The translations under genes were made by a program, and so were the position numbers. A stretch of DNA of 5,738 bases, from NCBI GenBank assembly GCA_020442965.1, contig JAGRJB010000390.1, positions 1 through 5,738 of the forward strand, in the 5' to 3' direction. Numbering within the stretch: the stretch's first letter is position 1; every line of letters starts with the position of its first letter. Below are positions 1-5,611 of the stretch, piece after piece. Under the pieces are notes generated by a model. It ran no database searches and was not told the DNA's origin. It saw only the letters and a program-made list of their open reading frames with translations. The stretch comes from Pseudomonadales bacterium (GTDB lineage Bacteria; Pseudomonadota; Gammaproteobacteria; Steroidobacterales; Steroidobacteraceae).

Positions 1-363
1 GCGCAACCTGACGATATCCTCACCCGCGGACCGTACCACGGATGGCGATTCAACTGGCGCGCGCAACCGCCATGGAACAGTGATCGCGAGCGCAACGATA
101 CCGGCCGCAGCGGCACCCCACCAGAGTCGGGTTGCGCGGCGCTCCTGCGGGACCACGCCCGCCTCGCGTGCACGAGCGAGCAAGGCGCGTACGCGTTGTT
201 CGCGGTCGGACGTCAAGCTTGGCTCCACGTCCGCAGGACCCACAGTTTGCTGCGCGAGCACCGCTGCTCGCAGCGCGCGCGCTTCGCGGGTGACTGGCGA
301 ATCGTCCGCCGCAGCACGCCCCGCCAGCACATCAAGCCATTTGTCATCGACTGAATCGGTCAT
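1..363 (-). CDS. Putative anti-sigma factor / single-pass membrane partner of the ECF sigma factor (partial, C-terminus off the left edge)
   Basis: The reading frame opens with ATG (MTDSVDDKWL) and stays open for 121 codons to the left edge, so the C-terminus is missing. Residues 1-79 are charged and mostly helical, suiting a cytoplasmic domain that could bind a sigma factor. Residues 81-98 (WWGAAAAGIVALAITVPW) form one hydrophobic span after a basic stretch (QERRATR), so the positive-inside rule puts the N-terminus in the cytoplasm and the rest in the periplasm. It starts 7 bp after the sigma gene's stop on the same strand, the usual arrangement for an anti-sigma gene. There is no zinc-binding HxxxCxxC motif and no cysteine in the visible part, so it is not a classic zinc anti-sigma (ZAS) protein. 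A GGAGAAG stretch lies 13 nt before the ATG, a loose Shine-Dalgarno. The anti-sigma role is inferred from position and topology; another membrane protein co-expressed with the sigma factor is possible. Confidence 0.72.
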   Translation of the reverse strand, partial: MTDSVDDKWLDVLAGRAAADDSPVTREARALRAAVLAQQTVGPADVEPSLTSDREQRVRALLARAREAGVVPQERRATRLWWGAAAAGIVALAITVPWRLRAPVESPSVVRSAGEDIVRLR

Positions 364-370
364 GATTGCG

Positions 371-1003
371 TTACGCTTCTCCGAACACGAGTTCGTACCA
401 CTCGGCAAGATAGCTGCGGGCACGCTTGCGGCATTGTGAGATGAACTCCCGGGTCGCCCCTGGCGAGCGGTCGAGCAACCGCGAAATCTCCTCGTTAGTC
501 AGCCCGTCCTGTGTGATCCAGGAAATAACCGCCGCGTGAGTCGGTGATTCCGCTTCGAAGCGTGTCCAGCAGCGCTGAAAGCACTCCGCGTGTTCCCGCG
601 TGCGCGCTTCTGACAGCGGACCCGCGGCCGCCTGACTCGACAACTCGTCGATGCGGCGTTCTGCCTCGACACTCACGGCCTCATCCTCGAGCGACAGCTC
701 ACGACCGCGCCGTCGCAATCGATCGAGCATGTCGTTGCGCAGGATCGCGCGGATCCACGGTAACAACTCAGACTGGGCCTGGAAGGTACTGCAACGTCGC
801 CATACCTTGATGAAAGTCTCTTGCACGGCATCGCGCGCGGCTGCGGCATCGCGCAACGTGCGCACACCCTCACGAAACAGAACATCGAAGTAGGCCGCGT
901 CGAGCGCACGCAGCGCCTGCTCGATCGCGCGGCCGCCTTCGCGGCACGCCTGCATGAAAGCCAACTTGTCCAAAGCCGCTCCAGACCGATGCACTGGCGT
1001 CAA
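371..1003 (-). CDS. ECF-subfamily RNA polymerase sigma-70 factor
   Basis: A 210-aa protein with the two conserved parts of ECF (group 4) sigma factors. Region 2 covers about residues 22-100. It includes the core-binding segment DAVQETFIKVWRR (58-70) and the basic promoter-melting/-10 segment LPWIRAILRNDMLDRLRRR (81-99). An acidic linker (about 103-138) leads to region 4 (about 140-199), whose helix-turn-helix LTNEEISRLLDRSPGATREF (168-187) and following basic helix should read the -35 element. Length is normal for the family, and no extra C-terminal domain is fused. The longest frame starts at TTG (1003). An in-frame ATG at 955 (MQACREGGRA) would remove 16 residues and still keep all of region 2; neither start has a strong Shine-Dalgarno. 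The anti-sigma candidate follows 7 bp later, and the envelope operon is divergent. It should direct RNA polymerase to a small regulon, likely in response to an envelope signal; the signal and targets are not visible. Confidence 0.92.
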   Translation of the reverse strand: MTPVHRSGAALDKLAFMQACREGGRAIEQALRALDAAYFDVLFREGVRTLRDAAAARDAVQETFIKVWRRCSTFQAQSELLPWIRAILRNDMLDRLRRRGRELSLEDEAVSVEAERRIDELSSQAAAGPLSEARTREHAECFQRCWTRFEAESPTHAAVISWITQDGLTNEEISRLLDRSPGATREFISQCRKRARSYLAEWYELVFGEA

Positions 1004-1026
1004 TCATATTCTCAGCCGGGAGCGAC

Positions 1027-1054
1027 AACATACCCCTATAGACGGGACTCGCAA
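1027..1054 (-). promoter_or_regulatory. Candidate sigma-70-type promoter for the sigma/anti-sigma pair
   Basis: Read on the minus strand, TTGCGA (-35, plus-strand 1054-1049) is separated by 16 bp from TATGTT (-10, 1032-1027). The -35 matches TTGACA at four of six positions and the -10 matches TATAAT at four of six. Transcription would start near 1020, about 17 nt before the TTG start codon, which leaves room for only a short leader. This is a by-eye match in a GC-rich region, so confidence is limited. Confidence 0.35.
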
Positions 1055-1060
1055 TGATCC

Positions 1061-1077
1061 GTCAGGAGCAGCCTGAC
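1061..1077. repeat. Inverted repeat in the divergent intergenic region (possible operator)
   Basis: GTCAGG and CCTGAC are perfect 6-bp arms around a 5-bp centre (agcag). The repeat lies between the candidate minus-strand promoter (1027-1054) and the candidate plus-strand promoter (1084-1106), where a regulator could affect both genes. There is no T-run after it on either strand, so an intrinsic terminator is unlikely. It would also lie upstream of the predicted transcription starts on both strands, which favours a DNA site over an RNA hairpin. Six-base arms can occur by chance. Confidence 0.35.
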
Positions 1078-1083
1078 ATTTTC

Positions 1084-1106
1084 GAACTGCGTGCGTCTCT
1101 GTCGTA
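1084..1106 (+). promoter_or_regulatory. Candidate ECF-type promoter for the envelope operon
   Basis: GAAC (1084-1087) is followed after 15 bp by CGTA (1103-1106). This resembles the general ECF promoter layout of an AAC-containing -35 and a CGT-type -10 about 15-17 bp apart. Transcription would begin near 1113, giving a leader of about 25-30 nt that contains the AAGGGGA ribosome-binding site before the ATG at 1140. No good sigma-70 -10 was found in this stretch. The adjacent ECF sigma gene makes the match more interesting, but the motif is short and the assignment tentative. Confidence 0.3.
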
Positions 1107-1139
1107 CGAACACCAATCGAACAAGGGGACTCAGCAGTC

Positions 1140-2135
1140 ATGTCAGCAACCTCACGACAATTGACGACAGCGCTCGGTGCACTGGTGATGGCGCTTGCGA
1201 TAGCGGCCTGCGGATCCAAATCCGCCGAGAATCCTGCCGCGAAGTCCTCAGGTGGCGCATCGAGCGCCACTGCGTCCCAGGGAAACGCGAGTGCTGAACA
1301 GGTAGCCGCCGAAGCGCGCGGCGACCTCGACTGCCCCGCCAAGGTCAAGTCTGCGCCGCGCGCCGCCAACGCACCGGTGGACGACATCGTCGGTGTGCGA
1401 CCGGGCATGACCTACGAGGAGGCCGCCAATACGGTGCTGTGCACCGACCCACTGATGGTTGTCAGCGCCCCGCTGACGAGCGGCATCAACATGAAAACCT
1501 ACGGTCAGACCGTTCGTCAGGGATTCACGGCACGTCAAGCCGAGCCGCGCATTCAGAAGTCCTCCAAGCAAATCATGCAGGAAATGCAGGACGACATGCT
1601 GGCGAGGAGTAGCAACAGGGTGGTGCGCGATATGCGGCCCGGACAATCCAAGTGGTCCGTGAGCACGATGGGAATGCCAGGACAGGAGCGCGTCATCCAG
1701 GCCGCGCGTGAAGAGTGGTTCGAGGCCGATCGCAATCCCGTCATTGCAAACGTTGAGCACGCGCTGATCGAGAAATACGGCACGCCGACCAGACAACAGC
1801 ATTCTGCTGGAACGAGCTATCTCACCTGGGCATACGATCCCCTCGGCCGCCGAATCACAGAAACATCTCGCCTGTTCAATCAGTGCAGCGGCAGCGCCGA
1901 TCCCGACGGTGGAACTAACTATTCGCCCGACTGCGGCTTGGTGATAACTGCAATTGTCTCGCCTCTCAAAACCAATCCTCAGCTCGCGGAATTCATGCAG
2001 GTCGGCACCATCGATCAGTCAACTGGTTATGAGGCAATCGTCGCAACCGAGCAGGCACTGCAGGGTCTCGAGCAACAGCAGCAGGCGCGTCAGGTACAGG
2101 ACGCGGCCAAGAATGCCGACAAACCGCAGCTGTGA
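1140..2135 (+). CDS. Predicted outer-membrane lipoprotein 1, uncharacterised
   Basis: A 331-aa protein starting at ATG with AAGGGGA 10 nt upstream. The N-terminus is a lipoprotein signal: basic start (R6), hydrophobic core (residues 8-23), and lipobox IAAC with the lipidated cysteine at C24. The +2 residue is glycine, not aspartate, so by the Lol rule outer-membrane sorting is expected. A flexible Ala/Ser/Gly-rich tether runs from about 25 to 60. The mature part has four further cysteines (C65, C101, C249, C265), enough for two disulfides. Residues 81-101 hold a GVRPGMTYEEA segment, recalling the 'GM(T/S)xxEV' helix start seen in SmpA/BamE-like and other small envelope domains. Residues 201-217 hold ALIEKYGTPT, a motif seen in several envelope proteins. 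The C-terminus (305-327) is Gln/Ala-rich and probably helical. It is the first gene of the putative operon; the next starts 10 bp after its stop. I do not recognise the family, and no function is assigned. Confidence 0.88.
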   Translation: MSATSRQLTTALGALVMALAIAACGSKSAENPAAKSSGGASSATASQGNASAEQVAAEARGDLDCPAKVKSAPRAANAPVDDIVGVRPGMTYEEAANTVLCTDPLMVVSAPLTSGINMKTYGQTVRQGFTARQAEPRIQKSSKQIMQEMQDDMLARSSNRVVRDMRPGQSKWSVSTMGMPGQERVIQAAREEWFEADRNPVIANVEHALIEKYGTPTRQQHSAGTSYLTWAYDPLGRRITETSRLFNQCSGSADPDGGTNYSPDCGLVITAIVSPLKTNPQLAEFMQVGTIDQSTGYEAIVATEQALQGLEQQQQARQVQDAAKNADKPQL

Positions 2136-2137
2136 GG
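2134..2137 (+). promoter_or_regulatory. Ribosome-binding site that fixes the start of lipoprotein 2
   Basis: GAGG overlaps the TGA stop of lipoprotein 1 (2133-2135) and lies 8 nt before the ATG at 2146. The frame is open back to an ATG at 1954. The later start is preferred because it has this site, does not overlap the upstream gene, and places a complete lipoprotein signal peptide at the N-terminus. Confidence 0.7.
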
Positions 2138-2145
2138 CGGCCCGC

Positions 2146-2886
2146 ATGCGCTATCACCTGATCATCGCAGTGCTGACAATGGTGCTCACGGCCTGCAGCG
2201 GCTCCGACCACGCGCCGCAGCCAAGCAGCGCCACCGACGCTGGATCGAGCGACGGACGGACATCAACGGCCGACCGTCAAGCGAACTCGGCGCCGGATGC
2301 CGCGGCGCTTGCGGGCCTTCACGGCCGCCGCGGAGAGCTGCTCAATCCCGACGCCAGCACGATGGTGTTCCTCTATTACGATCTCGCCGGTCTCACGCCA
2401 CCCTTCGACGAGTGGGTCGAGCGCGACATGCGCGTCCAATCGGCGCCAGCGATCGACAAGGCAGCGCGACGCGCCAGTGTCAGGAGCGAACTCGAGGCCG
2501 CCAGCCGCGCCGTGCGCGATGTCGGGCTGATCCGTGTGTCGATGAACGCCGACCTCAGCGACTACGATCCCGCGAATGCGGAGTTTACGGTCGGCGCGCT
2601 GGCGCCCAGCTCCTACCTGGCGTTCGACGCGTTCGGCGAAAAGATTGCGGTGAACTTCGCCAACGGCCGGACAGCGCAGATCTGGTCCGTTCCAGCCGAC
2701 CAGGCGCAGTCGATTCGCGATCGGATCGGCCCGGGCAGAGATGTCTCCATCGACGCGCTGCTGCGCATCACAGCAGTGCAGCCACGAGCCGGGGGCGGGG
2801 CCGTGACCACGAGCGTTGTCGAATACGACTTGCGCTCGGGCAAGTCTGGTCCAGCCATTGCGCATCGAAGCATGACCGGGACCTGA
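2146..2886 (+). CDS. Predicted lipoprotein 2, uncharacterised
   Basis: A 246-aa protein beginning MRYHLIIAVL, with a short lipoprotein signal ending in lipobox LTAC (C17, the only cysteine). Serine at +2 predicts outer-membrane sorting. A Ser/Asp/Ala-rich disordered tether (about 18-55) leads to a globular part of roughly 185 residues. Visible segments are a hydrophobic strand then acidic helix (STMVFLYYDLAGLTPPFDEW, 71-90), a charged helix (103-125), and a beta-rich C-terminal half. That half contains SSYLAFDAFGEKIAVNFANG (155-174) and AQIWSVP (177-183), followed by a helix (184-194) and a strand rich in Val/Ile/Thr. The start is 10 bp after the stop of lipoprotein 1, so the two are probably co-transcribed and translationally linked. 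There is a vague resemblance to uncharacterised proteobacterial DUF4852-like proteins, but this is from memory and unverified. No catalytic motif is seen. Confidence 0.87.
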   Translation: MRYHLIIAVLTMVLTACSGSDHAPQPSSATDAGSSDGRTSTADRQANSAPDAAALAGLHGRRGELLNPDASTMVFLYYDLAGLTPPFDEWVERDMRVQSAPAIDKAARRASVRSELEAASRAVRDVGLIRVSMNADLSDYDPANAEFTVGALAPSSYLAFDAFGEKIAVNFANGRTAQIWSVPADQAQSIRDRIGPGRDVSIDALLRITAVQPRAGGGAVTTSVVEYDLRSGKSGPAIAHRSMTGT

Positions 2887-2931
2887 AGCACTGCAAAGCA
2901 CGCCATCTGACCACTACATCGAGGTAAACGC

Positions 2932-4125
2932 ATGAACCACCAACTCGGAAAGCTCCTGCACGCGCTCGTGCTGACCACGACGTTGCTGATCGCGACCCCG
3001 GCACCGGCAGCGCAGACGTGCGCGAAGAATACGGCTTGCGTCGATACCCGGGCCTTCTCGGCAACCGTCAGCGACTTTCGCACCAGCAAGCAGAACAATG
3101 TGCGAGTGCTCACTGCAACCGTCCGCTTCCAGAACAAGACAGCCAAGCCACTGATGCTCGGTTACGTGCGCGATTCGGGGATTGCGATCGACGATCAGGG
3201 CAACCGCTTCGTCGTGCCACAGTCGAACGGCGTGCGCGGCATCGGTGAGATCATCGGCAACTCGTTCGAATCCAAGTTCACGTTGCAGCCAGGCGAAGCG
3301 AGTGACGCCCGGCTGGAGTTCATCTGGGGCCCAGGTAATGCGACCATGGGCACGCAGTACGAAATGGACGTCGCGATTCGCGAGATCGAGGCAACCGGCC
3401 CGGACCAGTTTCGATTGGGCGCCGAGCATGCGCTGCACTTCAACAATGTCAGTGAACAGGCCGCCGTGGCGGCGCCGCGCCAGGCCCCGGCCCAGGCGTC
3501 ACCGCAGGTAGCGGCCGCCACTAACGACCCGTGCGCCGGGGCAGTCGGTTGCTACAGCGCCGGCCCGTTCGTCGCCGAAGTTCAACAACTCTCGGCGAGC
3601 TCGATGACGGGCGGCGCACGCCATCAAACGCTGACGCTGAATATCAGGTTCCGCAACACGAGCACACAGCCGATCATCCTGGCCTACAAACCTGGCACCA
3701 GCGGGGCGATCGACAACCTCGGCAACCGCTACTACTTCGGTCGAGCGGGCACGCACGACAGCAGCGTCAGGGGAATCGGCTACGTCCAGAGCAATTCCGC
3801 CGATCCGCAGTTCACCCTGGCACCGGGCCAGAGTCGGAACGCACAGTTCAACGTCACGCGCTTCGAGGCCGCCCGCAAGCAGTTAGGCACGAGCTATACG
3901 TACGACGTCGTGATTGCCGAGCTCGAAGTGCTACCGAGTCAGCAGCTACGAACACTGCGCGAGGATAGTTTGAACTTTCCGAATCTGACTTCTGGTACTT
4001 ACACGGCCACGACCGGCGGCGCCACAACCAGTGGCGCTGCGAGCGGCGCGGCCCCGGACGCAGCAGCGATAGAGTCGACGGCGAACAAAGTGATCGATCT
4101 GTTCAACAAGCTGAAGAAACACTAA
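2932..4125 (+). CDS. Secreted/periplasmic protein with two tandem copies of one beta-rich domain
   Basis: A 397-aa protein starting at ATG with GAGGT 6 nt upstream. A Sec signal peptide (hydrophobic core about 8-22) ends at a TPAPAA site, cleaved after A26 or A27; no lipobox is present. Two homologous domains follow, about 28-174 and 199-353, joined by an Ala/Pro/Gln-rich linker. Each copy begins with a Cys-x5-Cys pair (C30/C36; C201/C207). Matching blocks then follow in order: VRFQNKT versus IRFRNTS, IDDQGNRF versus IDNLGNRY, VRGIG in both, FTLQPG versus FTLAPG, and YEMDVAIREIE versus YTYDVVIAELE. Alternating strands suggest an immunoglobulin-like or DUF4352-like beta sandwich; this is inferred from pattern. 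A Thr/Gly/Ala-rich spacer (354-376) leads to a short amphipathic basic helix ending LFNKLKKH. It begins 45 bp after lipoprotein 2. A binding or structural role is more likely than catalysis, but the function is unknown. Confidence 0.88.
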   Translation: MNHQLGKLLHALVLTTTLLIATPAPAAQTCAKNTACVDTRAFSATVSDFRTSKQNNVRVLTATVRFQNKTAKPLMLGYVRDSGIAIDDQGNRFVVPQSNGVRGIGEIIGNSFESKFTLQPGEASDARLEFIWGPGNATMGTQYEMDVAIREIEATGPDQFRLGAEHALHFNNVSEQAAVAAPRQAPAQASPQVAAATNDPCAGAVGCYSAGPFVAEVQQLSASSMTGGARHQTLTLNIRFRNTSTQPIILAYKPGTSGAIDNLGNRYYFGRAGTHDSSVRGIGYVQSNSADPQFTLAPGQSRNAQFNVTRFEAARKQLGTSYTYDVVIAELEVLPSQQLRTLREDSLNFPNLTSGTYTATTGGATTSGAASGAAPDAAAIESTANKVIDLFNKLKKH

Positions 4126-4138
4126 CAGGGGTATCGTC

Positions 4139-5494
4139 ATGACTACGACCAGGAGAGGCCGCGTACTGCGGGATACGAGTGTTGGCGCCGGCCTGATCTT
4201 CGTCGATGGGAAGCAGTATCCGTTCAACCTCGAAGGCAGCTGGAAGTCGGAGTACGCACCCAAAGTGAACATGGGCGTTGATGCGGACTTCGACGATCAG
4301 GGCAATCTGATCGCTGTTCGTGCGGTCGGTGCGCAGATGATCGCCGGCGAACAGGCCGCGCAGGTGCTGGGCCTCGCACAAGACAAGGCAAAGAAGCTTG
4401 CGGCGGAGTTTCAGGACAAAGGCGCACCGGTCATCGCGCAATACGCCGGCAAGATTGGCTACTCAACGCTGGGCGCCTTTGCCGCAGTCGTCATCGGCTG
4501 GTTCTTTCTGCCGCTCGTGTCGGTCAATCTCGGCATGATCGGCAAGAACTCCGTCACCTTTTACCAAGGCCTGAAACTGCTGAATGCGTCGGGCATCGAG
4601 AGTCTCGCCGCGCTTTCAGGCGGTGGCAGCGCTGGACTCTACGGTGTACTGTGCTTCGCCGCGCTGGCCACCGTGTTTTTGCCGCAGCTATGGCGCGACA
4701 GCAAGGCCGGATTCGGCATGACAGCGCCGTTGTTGCTCATGCTGCTCGTCGGCGTCGTGGCGTATTTCAAGATCTCCGGGCAAATATCGGCTGGCCAGGA
4801 GCAGGCGGGCGCGTTCGGTGGCGCAGAGTACCAGCAGATGGCGCGCGAAATGGCCGAGCGGGCATCGGCCGAAATGCGCAAGGCCATCTCGATCGGCTTC
4901 GGCTTGTGGCTATCGTTGGCCGGAGCGATCTACCTCGGCTGGCAGGGCTGGGGGAAGTCTCGCTTGAAAGATCGCGTGAGCCGCAGTCCCTCTGTTTCGA
5001 TGTGTCTGTTAGCCGCTCTGGCGGTCATGGCAAATGCCAACGCGGTCGAGAAGCTACCGGCACCTGTCGCCAAGGCGATGCGCGACATCGCCGCTGTCTG
5101 CAGCGACGTTGGTGGCAAGCCGCAGATGAAGGACGCATTGCAACGCGCCGATCTGAACGCGGATGGACTGATGGATTACGTGGTCAACGTGGCGGGTGTG
5201 AATTGCGAGGGTGCGGTAAGCGTCTACGGCGATCGCGAGAAGGGAGTCATGGTCTTCACTGCCGATGCGAAGGCCGGGGCCCACGAGGCATTCAACGACT
5301 CGGTTTACGGCGTACGGCTCGAGCGCAGCCAGTCGTCGGCCAGGCTCTGGCTCACGGTGTCAGGCGAGGGATGTGGCAAGAAGCCCGCAGCGAATTTCGC
5401 CAGCGAAGCATTCTGCGAGCGGCCGCTCGTCTGGAATGCCAAGACCGGAAAATTCGCCTACGCGCCCGTGTCGATGATCCGCATGATCGAATAG
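4139..5494 (+). CDS. Inner-membrane protein: cold-shock/OB-like N-terminal domain, four spans, plus a fused signal-peptide-like span and periplasmic four-cysteine domain
   Basis: A 451-aa protein starting at ATG with AGGGG 7 nt upstream, 13 bp after the tandem-domain gene. Residues 6-62 carry a small beta-rich pattern (RGRVL...GAGLIFVDGKQYPF...DADFDDQGN) seen at the N-terminus of some multi-span proteins and resembling a cold-shock/OB fold. A charged helix (65-100) follows. Membrane spans are predicted near 111-131, 167-184, 191-211 and 250-268, with a helical, probably periplasmic loop at 212-249. After a basic stretch (KSRLKDR, 273-279), residues 280-302 read as a full signal peptide ending ANANA. 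A domain of about 150 residues follows, with four cysteines (C321, C356, C412, C426) and a calcium-loop-like DLNADGLMD (338-346). With four spans before it, the basic stretch lies in the cytoplasm and a fifth span would put the domain in the periplasm, so one fused protein is topologically consistent. Alternatively, GTG at 4976 (codon 280) could start a separate secreted protein. Function unknown. Confidence 0.85.
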   Translation: MTTTRRGRVLRDTSVGAGLIFVDGKQYPFNLEGSWKSEYAPKVNMGVDADFDDQGNLIAVRAVGAQMIAGEQAAQVLGLAQDKAKKLAAEFQDKGAPVIAQYAGKIGYSTLGAFAAVVIGWFFLPLVSVNLGMIGKNSVTFYQGLKLLNASGIESLAALSGGGSAGLYGVLCFAALATVFLPQLWRDSKAGFGMTAPLLLMLLVGVVAYFKISGQISAGQEQAGAFGGAEYQQMAREMAERASAEMRKAISIGFGLWLSLAGAIYLGWQGWGKSRLKDRVSRSPSVSMCLLAALAVMANANAVEKLPAPVAKAMRDIAAVCSDVGGKPQMKDALQRADLNADGLMDYVVNVAGVNCEGAVSVYGDREKGVMVFTADAKAGAHEAFNDSVYGVRLERSQSSARLWLTVSGEGCGKKPAANFASEAFCERPLVWNAKTGKFAYAPVSMIRMIE

Positions 5495-5575
5495 CCTCCG
5501 GCCGTACCTCCTCGCTGCCACGGTGGCCGTCGGTCGCTGCCGTAGCCAGCTCGGCTCGGGCGTACCATTCAGGGC

Positions 5576-5605
5576 TTGACGAACATACCAACTAGTTGGT
5601 ACGCT
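5576..5605 (+). promoter_or_regulatory. Promoter of the TetR-family gene
   Basis: TTGACG (-35, 5576-5581) matches the consensus at five of six positions. With an 18-bp spacer, TACGCT (5600-5605) is the best -10, matching TATAAT at three of six. This predicts a transcription start at about 5612, which is the A of the ATG, so the message may have no leader. The stretch before the ATG has no Shine-Dalgarno sequence, which agrees with this. Confidence 0.5.
5586..5601. promoter_or_regulatory. Perfect 16-bp palindromic operator, probably bound by the adjacent TetR regulator
   Basis: TACCAACTAGTTGGTA is identical to its reverse complement over 16 bases with no spacer. It fills most of the space between the -35 and -10 and touches the -10, so a bound dimer would block RNA polymerase. 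TetR-family repressors commonly bind palindromes of this size just upstream of their own gene, which makes autoregulation the natural reading. The assignment to this TetR is an inference from position. Confidence 0.8.
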
Positions 5606-5611
5606 GGTCGT

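Larger units (their letters stand above)
5495..5611. other. Intergenic region between the envelope operon and the TetR gene
   Basis: A 117-bp spacer. The left part (5495-5570) is GC-rich and holds only short imperfect stems, such as GCCAC/GTGGC near 5514-5524, with no following T-tract. I therefore see no intrinsic terminator for the upstream operon. The right part holds the TetR promoter and palindrome. A CGTACC at 5561-5566 is complemented by GGTACG at 5598-5603, which may be chance. Confidence 0.6.

Noticed and set aside
80..439. 119-codon plus-strand open frame at the left edge
   Set aside because: Ser/Arg/Ala-rich shadow of the minus-strand membrane protein and sigma gene end, which have clear topology and family motifs.
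1061..1077. GTCAGG/CCTGAC hairpin as an intrinsic terminator
   Set aside because: No T-run on either strand, and it sits between divergent genes where no transcript needs to end.
1248..1802. 184-codon open frame on the minus strand inside lipoprotein 1
   Set aside because: Composition (many His, Arg, Gly) is typical of an antisense shadow in GC-rich DNA. It has no recognisable domain and lies wholly within a well-supported gene.
1954..2145. Upstream extension of lipoprotein 2 from an ATG at 1954
   Set aside because: It would overlap lipoprotein 1 by about 180 bp and bury the lipoprotein signal peptide inside the chain. The ATG at 2146 has its own ribosome-binding site and gives a proper N-terminal lipobox.
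2263..2901. 212-codon open frame on the minus strand opposite lipoprotein 2
   Set aside because: Shadow frame, rich in Arg/Gly/His, with no domain or signal sequence; the plus-strand gene has signal peptide, spacing and ribosome-binding evidence.
5514..5524. GCCAC/GTGGC stem after the envelope operon as a possible terminator
   Set aside because: The usable stem is too short with almost no loop, and no T-tract follows.
4651..5595. 314-codon plus-strand open frame overlapping the membrane protein gene
   Set aside because: Arg-rich low-complexity translation (runs such as RRRRG), typical of a frame-shifted reading. It covers the membrane spans and four-cysteine domain of the supported frame, and no ribosome-binding site was noted.
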